19,320 bases of DNA from Triparma columacea (GCA_030267965.1 BRYA01000149.1:18452-37771), one strand, 5' to 3'; positions 9,325-18,583 are shown, counted from the first letter of the stretch. Notes: generated by a model from the sequence alone, not told the origin. Numbers and translations are program-made.

Positions 9325-12300
9325 ATGAGTCATCTAAGCCTCATTAACGCTTCTCTCGCAACTCTTAATGATGCTCAGGACATCTCGAATCCTTCTCTTC
9401 TCTCTATCAACGTTCATGCTAACGAGTTGTCAACCCTTTATGTCCCTCACAATCTCCTTCGAGATTCTCCCTCCTCCACCTCCTCCTCCACCTCCTCCTC
9501 CACCTCCATCATTCAAGTTGGTGACAGGAAGGTACACGGCTACCCGAAGCTGCGTGATCTCAATCTTTCCTCAAACAAGCTGCATCTCCATCCTACGTCT
9601 TCCTCTCTTCATGAGATCAACTTCCTGCAGCTCTGCCCAAATCTGATCACCCTCGACCTCTCAGCCAACTTTATTTCCTCTACGTCCTCCCTGATTCCCT
9701 CGACTGTTTCCCTGGGTAATCTCAAAAAGTTGGCCATAGCTTATAACAACCTCGTCAGCTTTGATGGTCTGTCCTCTTTTGCCCCCAACTTGGAGGATGT
9801 GGATGCCAAGGGTAACAACATGTCCGACCCAGCCGCTCTCGTTCCCCTTTCCTCCTGTAAGAGGCTGCGGGTCCTCACCATGCGTACCAAGTCCGGCGAT
9901 TCCCCCAACCCCGTCTGTTCCCACCCCACCTACACAGCCGCCGTGCTCGCCTCGTGTCCCTTCCTAGACATTCTCGACGAGCAAACTTCGACCTCCGACG
10001 GCGGTTTCTCCCTAGATGACGACACGGTCGATGGTATAATAAATGACGGCAACGTCTCCCTCCCTGACCTCGGCGACAGCTTCAACAGCCCAACCCACCC
10101 AAACGCCCCCCCCTCTGCCACGCCCGCGCTCTCGGATATTACGGAGAACGCGAGCCCTTCTCTCCTCCCCCGTTTTGACGCTGCCAGCGAGAGATACAAG
10201 AAGCTGAAGGCCGAGAAGGTGAAGTCTCCCTCCCCCGCGATGGCCACTTCCCCCCCGAAGGCTGCGCCGGTGCAGCTCAAGCGCATAGACCAACTGGAGG
10301 AACAAATGAAGATCCTCGCAGCCCTTGCGAGCGAGCAGGCGGAGGTGACGCACGTGCTTATGAAGGAGCGGCTGGTCATAGCGGAGGAGCAAGAGGAGGA
10401 GGTGAGAGAAACAAAAGAGAGGAATGTCAAATTCTCAACAAACCTGCAGCTCGACTAACTCAGAGAACCCCCCCCTGCGCCCAGCTCTCTTCCCCGGCCG
10501 TCCCCCCTCCCCCTCCACCACCACCCACCTCTGAGATCTTCACCCAAACCGATCCCCCGCACCCCACGACTCCCCGTGCAACCCAAACAACACCACCCGT
10601 TCAAACAACCCTCGCCTCGACACAGACTCCCCCCCTCCCCCCTCCTCCCATCCCCCCCCCCTCCATCAAACAAGTAGCGGCAGCGACAATCCTTTCCCTC
10701 TTCACCTCAACATCGGTCAAAAGCTCCCACCTCCAGGTCGCAAAGGCTCTCTTCACATGGAGGAAAAGCACGGCCGACAGCGCTTGCATTGACGCCGTTA
10801 AACACGCGAGGAGGGTGGGGGCGAGCAGCGCGGCGGCGGCATTAGAGAGCAAGGTCAAGTACGCGGTGGAGCACGCGAACGCTATCTGGAGGGAGGAGAA
10901 AGAGACGTTGGAAGGGACGACGAAGCAGCAGAAGGAGGAGATCAAGAGGCTGGGGGAAAAGAACGAGGAGGTGAGAATGTGAACGGTGAACGTAAGCAAG
11001 TAGTTTTTTGCTTGAGATACAAGACGCTCAAACTACAACGCCCCTTTCGCCTCGTCACCTCACCTCGTCGCAGTTGACTGCAAAGGTCGCCCTGCTGGAG
11101 TGCGATCTAAAGGAGCAGTCAAGACAGAGAGACAAAGCGGAAGACGAGCTCCGGTCCGCGAACAGAAACGCGAGGAAGGCGGAGGACGACAGGCACCGCG
11201 CGGAGAACGATAGAGTCGCCACCGCCATGGAGGGGGAGAAGTGGAGACTCAAGGCAGAGGAGGGGGGGAAGAGGGAGGAGAAGCTTAGGGTTGAAGTGCA
11301 GCTGCTGAAAAGGGAGGTCGAGGAGGGGAAGGGATTTGGAGAGGAAGCTTCGACGCTGAGAGAGAAATTCAAAACTACGGTAGAAGAAAAAGATGGGACC
11401 ATATCAGAGCTGAAGGCCGAGGTTGCGGCCATTCGTGAGAAGGCTAACAAAAGAATGGGTCAGCTCAAGAACGCATTCGAGGACACTGCGACGAGGGGGG
11501 CAAAGGACAAGGCGAAGCTTGACGCTGTCATGAAAGCGTCGAGGGAGGCGGCAAAAATCATCACAGCCCAGAAGGAAGAGATCAGGAAGCTTCGGGCCCA
11601 AGCCTTGGAGAGAGAGGAGGAGGACAGGAAGAAGACTGAGGAGGTCTCCAAGTATAAGATGGAGCTGAGCAACCTGCAAGGCGTGGTGGGAGAGATCCAG
11701 CAAAAGCAGGAGAAGCTGACGACGGCAATTAAGGTCAAGGACGCCACGATCCAGGAGCAGAACGGCGAGGTCAAGCGACAGCGGAGCATAATTGACAAGC
11801 AAAACGAGGGCAGCAAGCAGATGCAGGACGACCTGGCGAGAATTAGAGAGGAGAGGGGGGACCTGGAGGAGGAACTCGAGGGAAAGAGAGAGGAATACGA
11901 GGACCTTGAAGATAGGATGAAGGACCTGGAGGTCGAGACAGAGAGACTGAGGGTCGAGGCGGAGAGCAAAGGAAGGGGGGAGGGAGAGGCAAGCAGGATA
12001 CTGAGGGAGGAAATAGAGGCGGAGAACGCGGACCTCAAGGAGATCCTCTTGAGCAAGGAGGAGGCCTTGGGAAGGATGGAGGATGAGCTGACCAAGGCAA
12101 GGGCGCGCTATGAGGAGGTGAGAAATGGGACTGTGAATTGGAAATCGAAAAGTGGGCTGTCGTCGTGAAGGCCTCTTGAAGCTAACCCCCCGGCGCGAAC
12201 CTTCCTAAACCGCGATCGCCTTCTCGCCCATTGCAGCAAGATGAGGATATGAGAGTGCAGTGGAAGAGCGACATGGACAAACTGCGGGCCAGGGTTGAGA

Positions 12301-12696
12301 AGGACAAGCGGGGCTGGAAGAGAGACGTCAGGGAGGCCAGGGAGAAGGAGGAGAGGTGGCGCGATATGGTCGAGAAGGGCGTTGGGGAGGTCAAGAGACT
12401 GAAGAAGAGACTTGACAGGGCGGAGAGGGACGCCAGGGAGATGGAAGACGAGAGGTGAGAAAGGGAGCAAAGGAGACATACCAAAAAACACCACCACCAC
12501 TACCACGATTACCACCGCATTAATCATAGCAACCACCCGACCCCATACGCACACATACATCCTAACTCCACCACTTCGCTCTCATTGCAGAAGACAAATG
12601 ATAGACGAGGCCGCTAAGGTCAAGGCTGAAATGGAGGAGAGGGAAAGGAAAAGCAGAGGGGCGCTACAACAGATGATGGCGATGTACAGTAATTAA
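9325..12696 (+). CDS. LRR and coiled-coil protein, LRRCC1/VFL1-like (centriole/basal body)
   Basis: Exons 9325-10401, 10485-10970, 11074-12117, 12237-12454 and 12591-12696 join to 976 residues. The N-terminal ~220 residues hold leucine-rich repeats (LRDLNLSSNKL at ~76, LITLDLSANFI at ~107, LKKLAIAYNNL at ~133) closed by an LRR cap (NPVCSHPTYTAAVLASCPFL, 195-214). A Ser/Pro-rich stretch and the proline-rich start of exon 2 follow, then almost continuous charged coiled coil to the C-terminus. This order, the length (human LRRCC1 is about 1030) and the NPVC-x2-P-x-Y cap resemble LRRCC1 and Chlamydomonas VFL1, which act in centriole/basal-body structure and orientation. Other LRR-coiled-coil centrosomal proteins remain possible. 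Unspliced, exon 1 would read on 18 codons to a stop at 10456; the downstream coil then only opens in other frames, so splicing is required. The second-exon acceptor could also be at 10463, which adds seven residues. Confidence 0.72.
9472..9507 (+). repeat. 12-base tandem repeat, three copies, coding
   Basis: The unit tcctccacctcc occurs three times in tandem and encodes Ser-Ser-Thr-Ser repeats inside the LRR region. It is a multiple of three bases, so copy-number change would keep frame. Confidence 0.85.
10402..10484 (+). other. Intron, LRRCC1-like gene
   Basis: The donor is GAG|GTGAG and the acceptor gcccag, phase 0. A CTAAC motif at 10455-10459 sits 26 bases before this acceptor. The alternative acceptor at 10463 would leave only about five bases after the branch A, so 10484 is preferred. 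Confidence 0.7.
10971..11073 (+). other. Intron, LRRCC1-like gene
   Basis: The donor is GAG|GTGAG and the acceptor gtcgcag, phase 0. Coding in frame 10968 stops at 10977-10982 without splicing. The 3' part ttcgcctcgtc and cctcgtcgcag resembles the shared GC-rich intron element. Confidence 0.85.
12118..12236 (+). other. Intron, LRRCC1-like gene
   Basis: The donor is GAG|GTGAG and the acceptor attgcag, phase 0. CTAAC lies near 12182 and CTAAA near 12205. The coiled-coil frame changes across it, which supports the junction. Confidence 0.85.
12455..12590 (+). other. Intron, LRRCC1-like gene
   Basis: The donor is GAGAG|GTGAG and the acceptor attgcag, phase 2 (ag|a gives Arg). CTAAC at 12562-12566 lies 24 bases before the acceptor. 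The intron is rich in ACC/CAC repeats. Confidence 0.85.
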
Positions 12697-12783
12697 ACGG
12701 GTGTACAAACGTGAAAACAACATATTTTTCGAGTTGATTGAACGCTTATTTTGCTCGAAAAATTTATCTTGGATTCGTCGAAA

Positions 12784-14671
12784 ATGGGAAAGTCAATAAT
12801 CATGAGATCATTGGTCTTGATCGTCTTCTTTGCCGCAATGGTGTCGTGGGCCGAGGCTGGGGAGGGCAAATATAACCTAGGGGCTATCCGATCGAGCAGT
12901 CGATCATCCAACAACAAAGTATCAAAGAAGACATCGCTTCGATCAGCGCTGAAGGAGAGATGTATGCTTTCAGACAAACAAAATGCTGCAATCAGGCGCG
13001 CTGCAATTCGTTATGGAGCCCCATTCCTTGCGATCCAGATAGCAGCTGGCCTTCTGGCTTCGTTTTGGCGTCGTGTTCTGAAGCCAAATCCGCTACAGCA
13101 AGGGAATGTTGTTCCAGATGACAGCCTCACGCTCGCTGGCGTTGAAAAGGAGGCGGCAGAAATTTCCGCCTCTACAGATCGACTGACTAAATCGCACGAT
13201 CTCAGTTCGATTGATAAGTTCAAGCCGCTTGACGAAGAATCCCTCAACCTCCTTCAACCAGAACTTCGTCTCATTGGCGAGATGCTTCAGGCCTCCCTTT
13301 TAGAGCCCTCCAGTAGCCTCCTGCCCACGACTCTTTGGGGCGTTGACCTTCTCGGCCCTCTGGACGGCTCTCCGTTGCTTCAGTTGCTATTTGTTTTCTT
13401 TCGAGGAAACCCATCAATTAGAAAGACTCACGAACTCCTTCTCAGGCACCTCAAATATCGCGTCGAGGTGAGCAGCGAAACGCCATATATGTTCCTGGTG
13501 ACCGTAATAACTCCAAGAACTAACACAACATAAAATCGGCTTACTTCACTCACCACAGCATCACCTTCCAACAAGACCGGTCCGCAGCCCGAGCGATAAG
13601 CCTGACGGGTACATGAGCGACGGTTCAGGCCGCCCCCTTGTATATATGGACATCGGAACCTCGTCTCCTAAGGAGATCTTCTCCAACGTAAACAAGTTTG
13701 TAAATTGGAGAATGCTGGAATTGGACGAGGCTATTTCAAGCTGCGATTGGGAAAGCGCGAATTCCGTAGTGTTCCTGCAGGATTTCAACGATGTGAAGAC
13801 CAAGGACTTGGGAAGCCAGGGGAAAAAATGTTTAAAGGAAGGTGAGACTTTTCCATCGTAGACCATCAACGCAACCACTTTCGCGATTCGCTTAGCTTAT
13901 CTTGCTTCCTTCACCTCGCACATCACAGCCTCGGCCACGAAGCGGGATTTCTTCCCCGAGGTCACTGCCCAGTCAATCATGTACAACGTCCCTCCTCTTT
14001 TCAACATTGTCTTCACAGCGGTGAAGGTTTTCATACCTCGACGGACGTTGGAAAAGATTGTCGTAATCGGAGGAAGCAGGGGTGGAAACGTGAGGAAGCT
14101 TCTGGAGCAGGTTGAGCCCGTCGCTGATTTGGCTGTGGTGGGGGGTGGGGGGATACCGATGAAATTGGGTGGGTTAAGGGAGGACTTCACGTCCCCTCTC
14201 CTAAATGCCTCCCACTCGAACGATTACGCAGAGGCCCTCATCGCAGAGTGCTTTAAGAAGAAAAATAGATGTGCTAAGGGTTGCTGGAAGGTCCTGAAGT
14301 CAAACGAGGTCATGGAAATCGAGCTCACTGCGGAGGACGTGTGCACTGGTGTTAATGTCGAGCAGAGGAGAAGTAAAGGGATTTTCCTCCCGTCTGCCTT
14401 CTCGCCACTTTTCTGCGGGTGGGAGTGTCGGGCAGTGGACATGCGAAGATCCAAAGACGAGATCGTAGACGCAGGCGAACACTTAATCGTATCAATGAGG
14501 TACGCCGAGCCACCACTCGAAGAGATCATAGAACTGTACGTGGGGAAGGGCGAGAGGAGGGGCAAGGCAAGGTTCTTGAGCACGAAAGGGGCGATGAAGG
14601 TAGCGATAACTAACAGCGGTGAGGGGGACGTGCTGGTTCTCGCAAGGAGCGTGGTGTGTAGCATAAGATAA
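12784..14671 (+). CDS. SEC14/CRAL-TRIO lipid-binding protein with signal peptide
   Basis: Exons 12784-13467, 13559-13841 and 13929-14671 join to 569 residues. ATG at 12784 is chosen because it starts a clear signal sequence (MRSLVLIVFFAAMVSWAEA, residues 7-25). A second hydrophobic stretch, residues ~76-95 (GAPFLAIQIAAGLLASFW), may be a membrane helix. Residues ~198-227 resemble the CRAL-TRIO N-terminal helix. Residues ~250-405 are the CRAL-TRIO (SEC14) domain: GRPLVYMDIG, VVFLQDFND, IMYNVPPLFNIVFTAVKVFI, then a typical end in IPMKLGG. The last ~150 residues are beta-rich and could be a GOLD-like domain, as in other SEC14-GOLD proteins; this is weaker. SEC14 proteins carry or present phospholipids, sterols or retinoid-like ligands between membranes. 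Membrane targeting is unusual and suggests an ER- or plastid-envelope-attached form. Ligand not predictable. Confidence 0.82.
13468..13558 (+). other. Intron, SEC14-like gene
   Basis: The donor is GAG|GTGAG and the acceptor accacag, phase 0. ACTAAC at 13519-13524 is a good branch-point candidate. Reading through it gives a stop after 22 codons. Confidence 0.87.
13842..13928 (+). other. Intron, SEC14-like gene
   Basis: The donor is GAAG|GTGAG and the acceptor atcacag, phase 1 (g|cc gives Ala). The sequence tttcgcgattcgctta inside it resembles the shared GC-rich intron element in degenerate form. Confidence 0.85.
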
Positions 14672-14687
14672 GACCGCGAGTTTAGCT

Positions 14688-15050
14688 TTACGAGAAGAAT
14701 TTCGTCTTCGATTTGTTGTTTAAGCCCCCCCACGTTCCCCCATTCACTCGTCTCTCATCGATGATCCTCTCCAACACCTTGGCCTCAATGTTCAAATGCT
14801 CAATCTCCATATTCTTCTGGGCCACACTGGCGTGCATATCTAGAATAGCCGCCCCCAATTCGTCCCTTGACAGCAAGCTAGGATCTGGAATGTTCATAGT
14901 TGTGGAGTTATACTCCTCATCAGGAGGCAGACCTGAATCTGTTGGTTTCACGTACCTGCTGTGAAGGTGAACGTGATTGTGAGGAGTATGATGTACTGTG
15001 TGTGATGATGACGGGGGGGGTCCGGGGGGGGGTCCGGGTGGAGGTCCCAT
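14688..15050 (-). CDS. Small His/Pro-rich protein, unrecognised
   Basis: A 120-residue ORF with ATG at 15050. It begins MGPPPGPPPGPPP, followed by a His-rich part (HTVHHTPHNHVHLHSRY). The C-terminal half is a likely amphipathic helix or short coiled coil (from SRDELGAAILDMHASVAQ to LERIIDERR). No signal peptide, no membrane segment, no family recognised. It converges with the SEC14 gene, the two stops being 16 bases apart, and is head-to-head with the protease gene. The low-complexity start and mixed content make it less certain than its neighbours, but the DNA is not a shadow of any other gene. An upstream exon beyond 15050 cannot be excluded. Confidence 0.6.
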   Translation of the reverse strand: MGPPPGPPPGPPPSSSHTVHHTPHNHVHLHSRYVKPTDSGLPPDEEYNSTTMNIPDPSLLSRDELGAAILDMHASVAQKNMEIEHLNIEAKVLERIIDERRVNGGTWGGLNNKSKTKFFS

Positions 15051-15298
15051 TGTTAAATGGCCTTGGTTGTTACGAAGTCTGAGTAACTGAATTGGATTTC
15101 AGAACGGACCGAATATACGGTGGTAGAGCGCGAAGAGTGTTAACTTGGTATGGGAAGGGAGGTCTAAATGAAGATCGAACCTCTCTCAGATCACAGGGGG
15201 TCACAGGAAATGTTTTGAGGAGTGATCAAGAGCCAGGCCAAACTTCGGACAAACAACAGATTTCACCACTCATGGGATCAAATCTTTTTCTTTTCATT
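15051..15298. promoter_or_regulatory. Divergent intergenic region, small protein / protease
   Basis: These 248 bases lie between two genes that start away from each other, so both promoters should be here. I see no clear TATA or CCAAT element. The last 20 bases before the protease ATG are T-rich (ctttttcttttc). Confidence 0.35.
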
Positions 15299-16743
15299 AT
15301 GCTTTTCAAGGGTACGTAGTAACTGCCAATTTAATGCCAGTCCCTCTTCCTCGTCCTACTATTACCGAATACGTCAGTTATTGTCCGACACAATGCGAAT
15401 TTAAACCAAACTCTTTCCAATTCTCCAATGGAAGCGTTCTGATGTCAAAGTCCTGCCACCCCATCCCTGGCCTCCCGTTGTCACCCGCCTCCCAACCAAC
15501 TCCTACTAACCCCGCCCATCCGCTCCCCGCTGCCCTTTATCCCCTCCCTTCCCCCTCCCGCTACTCCCATTCCCCTCCCCTTTCTCTTGAATTCTTAACG
15601 TCAACTTTTATTCCTTTTTTTTTCCTCCCCTCAGTTACCACTCTCGCTAGCGTCCTCGCTGTGGCCTCTGCTGTCATCACCGTTCCCCTCCAGAGGATGG
15701 AGAACGAGGAGTTCATTGAGCAGGTCCGCTCTGGCTTCAAGCTCATGTCCACTCTTCAGGACTCCGGCGACATTGTCATCAAGAACTACCAGAACGCCCA
15801 GTACTACGGCGAGGTGACCGTCGGAACCCCCGCTCAGAGCTTCAACGTCATCTATGACACTGGCTCCTCCAACTTGTGGGTCCCTGCTAAGGACTGCTCC
15901 AACTGCGGAGGCAAGTTCATCGGCAAGAAGAACAAGTACGACCGTGAGGCTTCCTCCAGCTACGTCGTCGACGATGCCCCTTTCGCCATCCAGTACGGAT
16001 CCGGCCCCGTCTCCGGAAACTGGTCCGTTGACGCTGCCTCCATGGCCGGCCTCCCCATCGAGGGACAGAGGTTCGCTGAGGTCAAGGACGCCTCCGGCCT
16101 CGGAGCTGCCTACAGCGCCGGAAAGTTCGACGGTATCCTCGGACTTGCCTTCGACTCCATCTCCATTGACAACACCCCCACCCCCTTCAAGAACCTCATT
16201 GACCAGGGACAGGTCGACAAGGGAATCTTCTCCTTCTACCTCGCCAACGACAAGGACGGCGTTCTCACCATCGGTGGAACTGACGAGACCAAGTACGACG
16301 GAGACCTCACCTGGGTTCCTCTTTCCTCTGCCACCTACTGGGAGATCGCTCTTGACGATGTCTCCGCTGACGGCACTCAGTACGACTCCTCTACCTCTGC
16401 CATCGTCGACTCCGGAACTTCCCTCCTTACTGGCCCCACCGCCACCGTCAAGAAGCTCGCTGCCGCCGTCGGCGCCAAGGCCAACTTTGCCGGAGAGTAC
16501 ATTGTTGACTGTGACGCTGAGCTCCCCGAGCTTACCTTCACCATTGCCGGTGCGGAGTACACCCTTGCCGGAGAGGACTACCTCATCAAGTCCGGAACCA
16601 CCTGCCTTTTCGCTATCATGGGCATGGACATCCCCCGCCCTGCTGGACCTCTCTGGATCCTCGGTGACGTCTTCATGAGGAAGTACTACACTGCCTTCGA
16701 CTACGAGAACGAGCAGGTCGGATTCGCCCCCGCCAAGGCTTAA
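15299..16743 (+). CDS. Cathepsin D-like aspartic protease (peptidase family A1)
   Basis: A 13-base first coding exon, 15299-15311, joins 15635-16743 to give 373 residues. The joined start MLFKVTTLASVLAVASA is a good signal peptide; starting at 15334 instead would add a ~100-residue Pro/Ser-rich tail and bury the signal, so that reading is rejected. A propeptide follows (VPLQRMENEEFIEQVR, ~21-36). Catalytic Asp79 lies in YDTGSSNLWVP, the flap Tyr125 in QYGSG, and catalytic Asp263 in IVDSGTSLLTGP. Cys92/Cys95 flank a short loop as in pepsins, and the C-terminal WILGDVFMRKYYTAFDY is the family signature. Length is normal. It should work in an acidic vacuole/lysosome or be secreted. Codons are strongly biased (GTC, ATC, GGA, AAG), unlike the G-rich coding of other genes here, as expected of high expression. 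It is not a toxin or viral gene. Confidence 0.95.
15312..15634 (+). other. Long pyrimidine-rich first intron of the protease gene
   Basis: The donor is AAGG|GTACGTAG, the only non-GTGAG donor in the window, and the acceptor is a T/C tract ending cctcag at 15634, phase 1 (g|tt gives Val). TACTAAC is at 15504-15510. At 323 bases it is the longest intron seen, and it is C/T-rich throughout its second half. By chance part of it is open in the protease frame. Confidence 0.82.
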
Positions 16744-16868
16744 AAGAGCACTGGAGGATTCACTCGACTGGCCGCTCATCCCTTCCGAATCTTACAGGGA
16801 GGATTAGTGCTGCCGACAGGGTTATAAATTATGTTCTGGAATGTGGTTTGTGATTGCTTGGCTTATGA

Positions 16869-16874
16869 AATAAA
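16869..16874 (+). terminator. AATAAA polyadenylation-signal-like motif, protease gene
   Basis: AATAAA followed by an A-run lies 126 bases after the protease stop, in the 229-base gap before the convergent coiled-coil gene. Position and sequence fit a poly(A) signal, but use of AATAAA in this lineage is not known to me. Confidence 0.4.
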
Positions 16875-16972
16875 AAAAGATGGTCAGCCTGTGCCCGTTT
16901 CAAGATAAAAATACACGCATTGCCATTCACGTTCTTATTGCCATTCGCGGTCTCATCGTACTCACTACGAGA

Positions 16973-18583
16973 TCATTCCCCGCCATTGTTTCCGCCTTCA
17001 ACCTCCTGCTTTAACCTTACCAGCTCACTTCGAAGTTGCTGCATCTTGCTCGTCCCCGCCTCCTCCTCTCTCGCTAACTCGCTCGATAGTGTTCCTATCT
17101 CTTCTTGCAGCTTCTTCGTTTCCTTCATCAAGACGGCCTTCTGGTCCTTGAGAAGCTTCAGTATCTGCTCCTTCTCCTCCTTCTCAGCCCTCACGTCCTC
17201 CTCCTCTCCAAGCCTTCTCTTCTCGTCTTCCTCTTCCACCTCTATCCTTCTCCTCTCCTCCTCCTCCTCCCTCTGCTTCTTTTCCTCCATGCTCTTCTTC
17301 TCCTTGGCCAGCCTCTTCCTCTCCTCATTGAGCACTTCAGCGTGCTGCTTCCCAAACATCAGGTTTTGCAAATTGGCTCTGCGGGTCGATTTTGGCGAAG
17401 TTCCGCGCCTCACGGTATTCGTTTCAACGTCGACCACGAGGGATTCGTTTATCGATGTCCTTCGTTGGAGGGGGGGTTTTGTTCTATTCTTGTTGCTCTT
17501 CTCCACCGTCACCTCTGTTTCTGTGGTGCTAACGCTCAGTCTTTTCCGGAGATCTGCCATGTTTATCGACCTTGGAGGGGGGACATTGGAGATATTTGTC
17601 CCAACCTCGGATTTCATTTCGTCGTCGTCGAGGTCAGAGAGCATCGACACCCCTGACTGCTGGCGCTGGTGCAAGACCACCCTTTCGTCAAAGTCGAGCA
17701 TTTTGCTATTTATTTGAGGGTCGTCCCTGTACTGCTGGATCTCGTCCTCCATCTGCTGAACCCTCATCATTGTCTCCTTCTTGGCGAGCTTCTCCTCGTC
17801 AAGCTTCATCTGCAGATCCGCAATGTCCATGTCCAGAGATGTTACCTTGTTCTGTAGTACTTTGACGTCGTCGTTGTTCTGTCTCAGAGCCTCCTGTTGT
17901 ATCATGGCCCTCCCGTGATCGGTCTGCTGAAAATTCACGTTGTTGCCGTGCCTCAAAACTGCATACTCCCTCCACCTCGCCAGACCGTACTGCTGCCGGA
18001 CCGCTGAGACTTTCTCATCGTCTGCGCAGTGATTCTGGAGGATCCCCTGCGGCGGCGAGAGTGCATCGAGCAAAGCGAGTGAGTTGCACACAGGGTTTTC
18101 GTTAGCGTTTGGAACTGCTGCTACTTCCCCTTGCCTCTTCTTCCCTTCTTCACTCACCTTCATGGACTCCTGGCTTCTGTTGAGGAGAGCCCTCTGCAGC
18201 GTAGCAGATGGGAACAGTGTCGGGACCACGAAGTGCGAGGATCTGTCGTGACCGTGTTTGGCCGCCCGGCCCCCTAAAATGTTGGTCAACACTTTCTCAC
18301 CATTTGAGGCATCCCCGGCCAGGGCCAAGGTTGCCAGAGAGGGGGCAGAGGGATTGCGCGATATTGAAAGTGTTGAAGATGGCGTTGGAGCCGGTTCAGC
18401 GGGGGAAAGAAGGGCGTTAGATGGGAGCGATTCGTTGGTGGTGTCCAAAAGTTTCATTGTCATGGCCATTGTTTCATTTGAGCGGCTTGAGAAGAAGTTG
18501 GACTGCGGGGTATAGGAGGAGGAGGAGAATGGATTCGCTGGAGTTGACAGGGGAGGGGGCGAGAGCCCCTGGGTGGTAGACAT
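16973..18583 (-). CDS. Coiled-coil protein, unrecognised
   Basis: A single-exon ORF of 536 residues using ATG at 18583; the frame is open upstream to 18628 but only from a TTG. The N-terminal ~130 residues are Ser/Pro/Asn-rich and probably disordered. A less biased segment follows (LLDALSPPQGILQNHC to QQYGLARWREYAVLRHG, ~171-213), the best candidate for a conserved motif. There are two coiled-coil regions: ~225-287 (NNDDVKVLQNKVTSLDMDIA onward) and ~412-530, the latter extremely Glu/Arg/Lys-rich with EEEEERRRIEVEEEDEKRR. Basic Ser/Thr sites between them (RRTSINES, RRGTSPKS) look like phosphorylation targets. No motor, LRR or enzymatic domain is visible. A scaffold or cytoskeletal role is only a guess. 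It converges with the protease gene. Confidence 0.8.
   Translation of the reverse strand: MSTTQGLSPPPLSTPANPFSSSSYTPQSNFFSSRSNETMAMTMKLLDTTNESLPSNALLSPAEPAPTPSSTLSISRNPSAPSLATLALAGDASNGEKVLTNILGGRAAKHGHDRSSHFVVPTLFPSATLQRALLNRSQESMKVSEEGKKRQGEVAAVPNANENPVCNSLALLDALSPPQGILQNHCADDEKVSAVRQQYGLARWREYAVLRHGNNVNFQQTDHGRAMIQQEALRQNNDDVKVLQNKVTSLDMDIADLQMKLDEEKLAKKETMMRVQQMEDEIQQYRDDPQINSKMLDFDERVVLHQRQQSGVSMLSDLDDDEMKSEVGTNISNVPPPRSINMADLRKRLSVSTTETEVTVEKSNKNRTKPPLQRRTSINESLVVDVETNTVRRGTSPKSTRRANLQNLMFGKQHAEVLNEERKRLAKEKKSMEEKKQREEEEERRRIEVEEEDEKRRLGEEEDVRAEKEEKEQILKLLKDQKAVLMKETKKLQEEIGTLSSELAREEEAGTSKMQQLRSELVRLKQEVEGGNNGGE

Noticed and set aside
15334..15634. N-terminal extension of the protease from ATG 15334
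   Set aside because: The Pro/Ser-rich sequence comes from a T/C-rich intron with TACTAAC and a strong acceptor. The spliced start gives a proper signal peptide instead.
15631..16779. Minus-strand ORF of about 380 codons over the protease
   Set aside because: It is a codon-bias shadow: the protease rarely uses codons whose complement is a stop. The translation is Gly/Ser/Val-rich with no domain.
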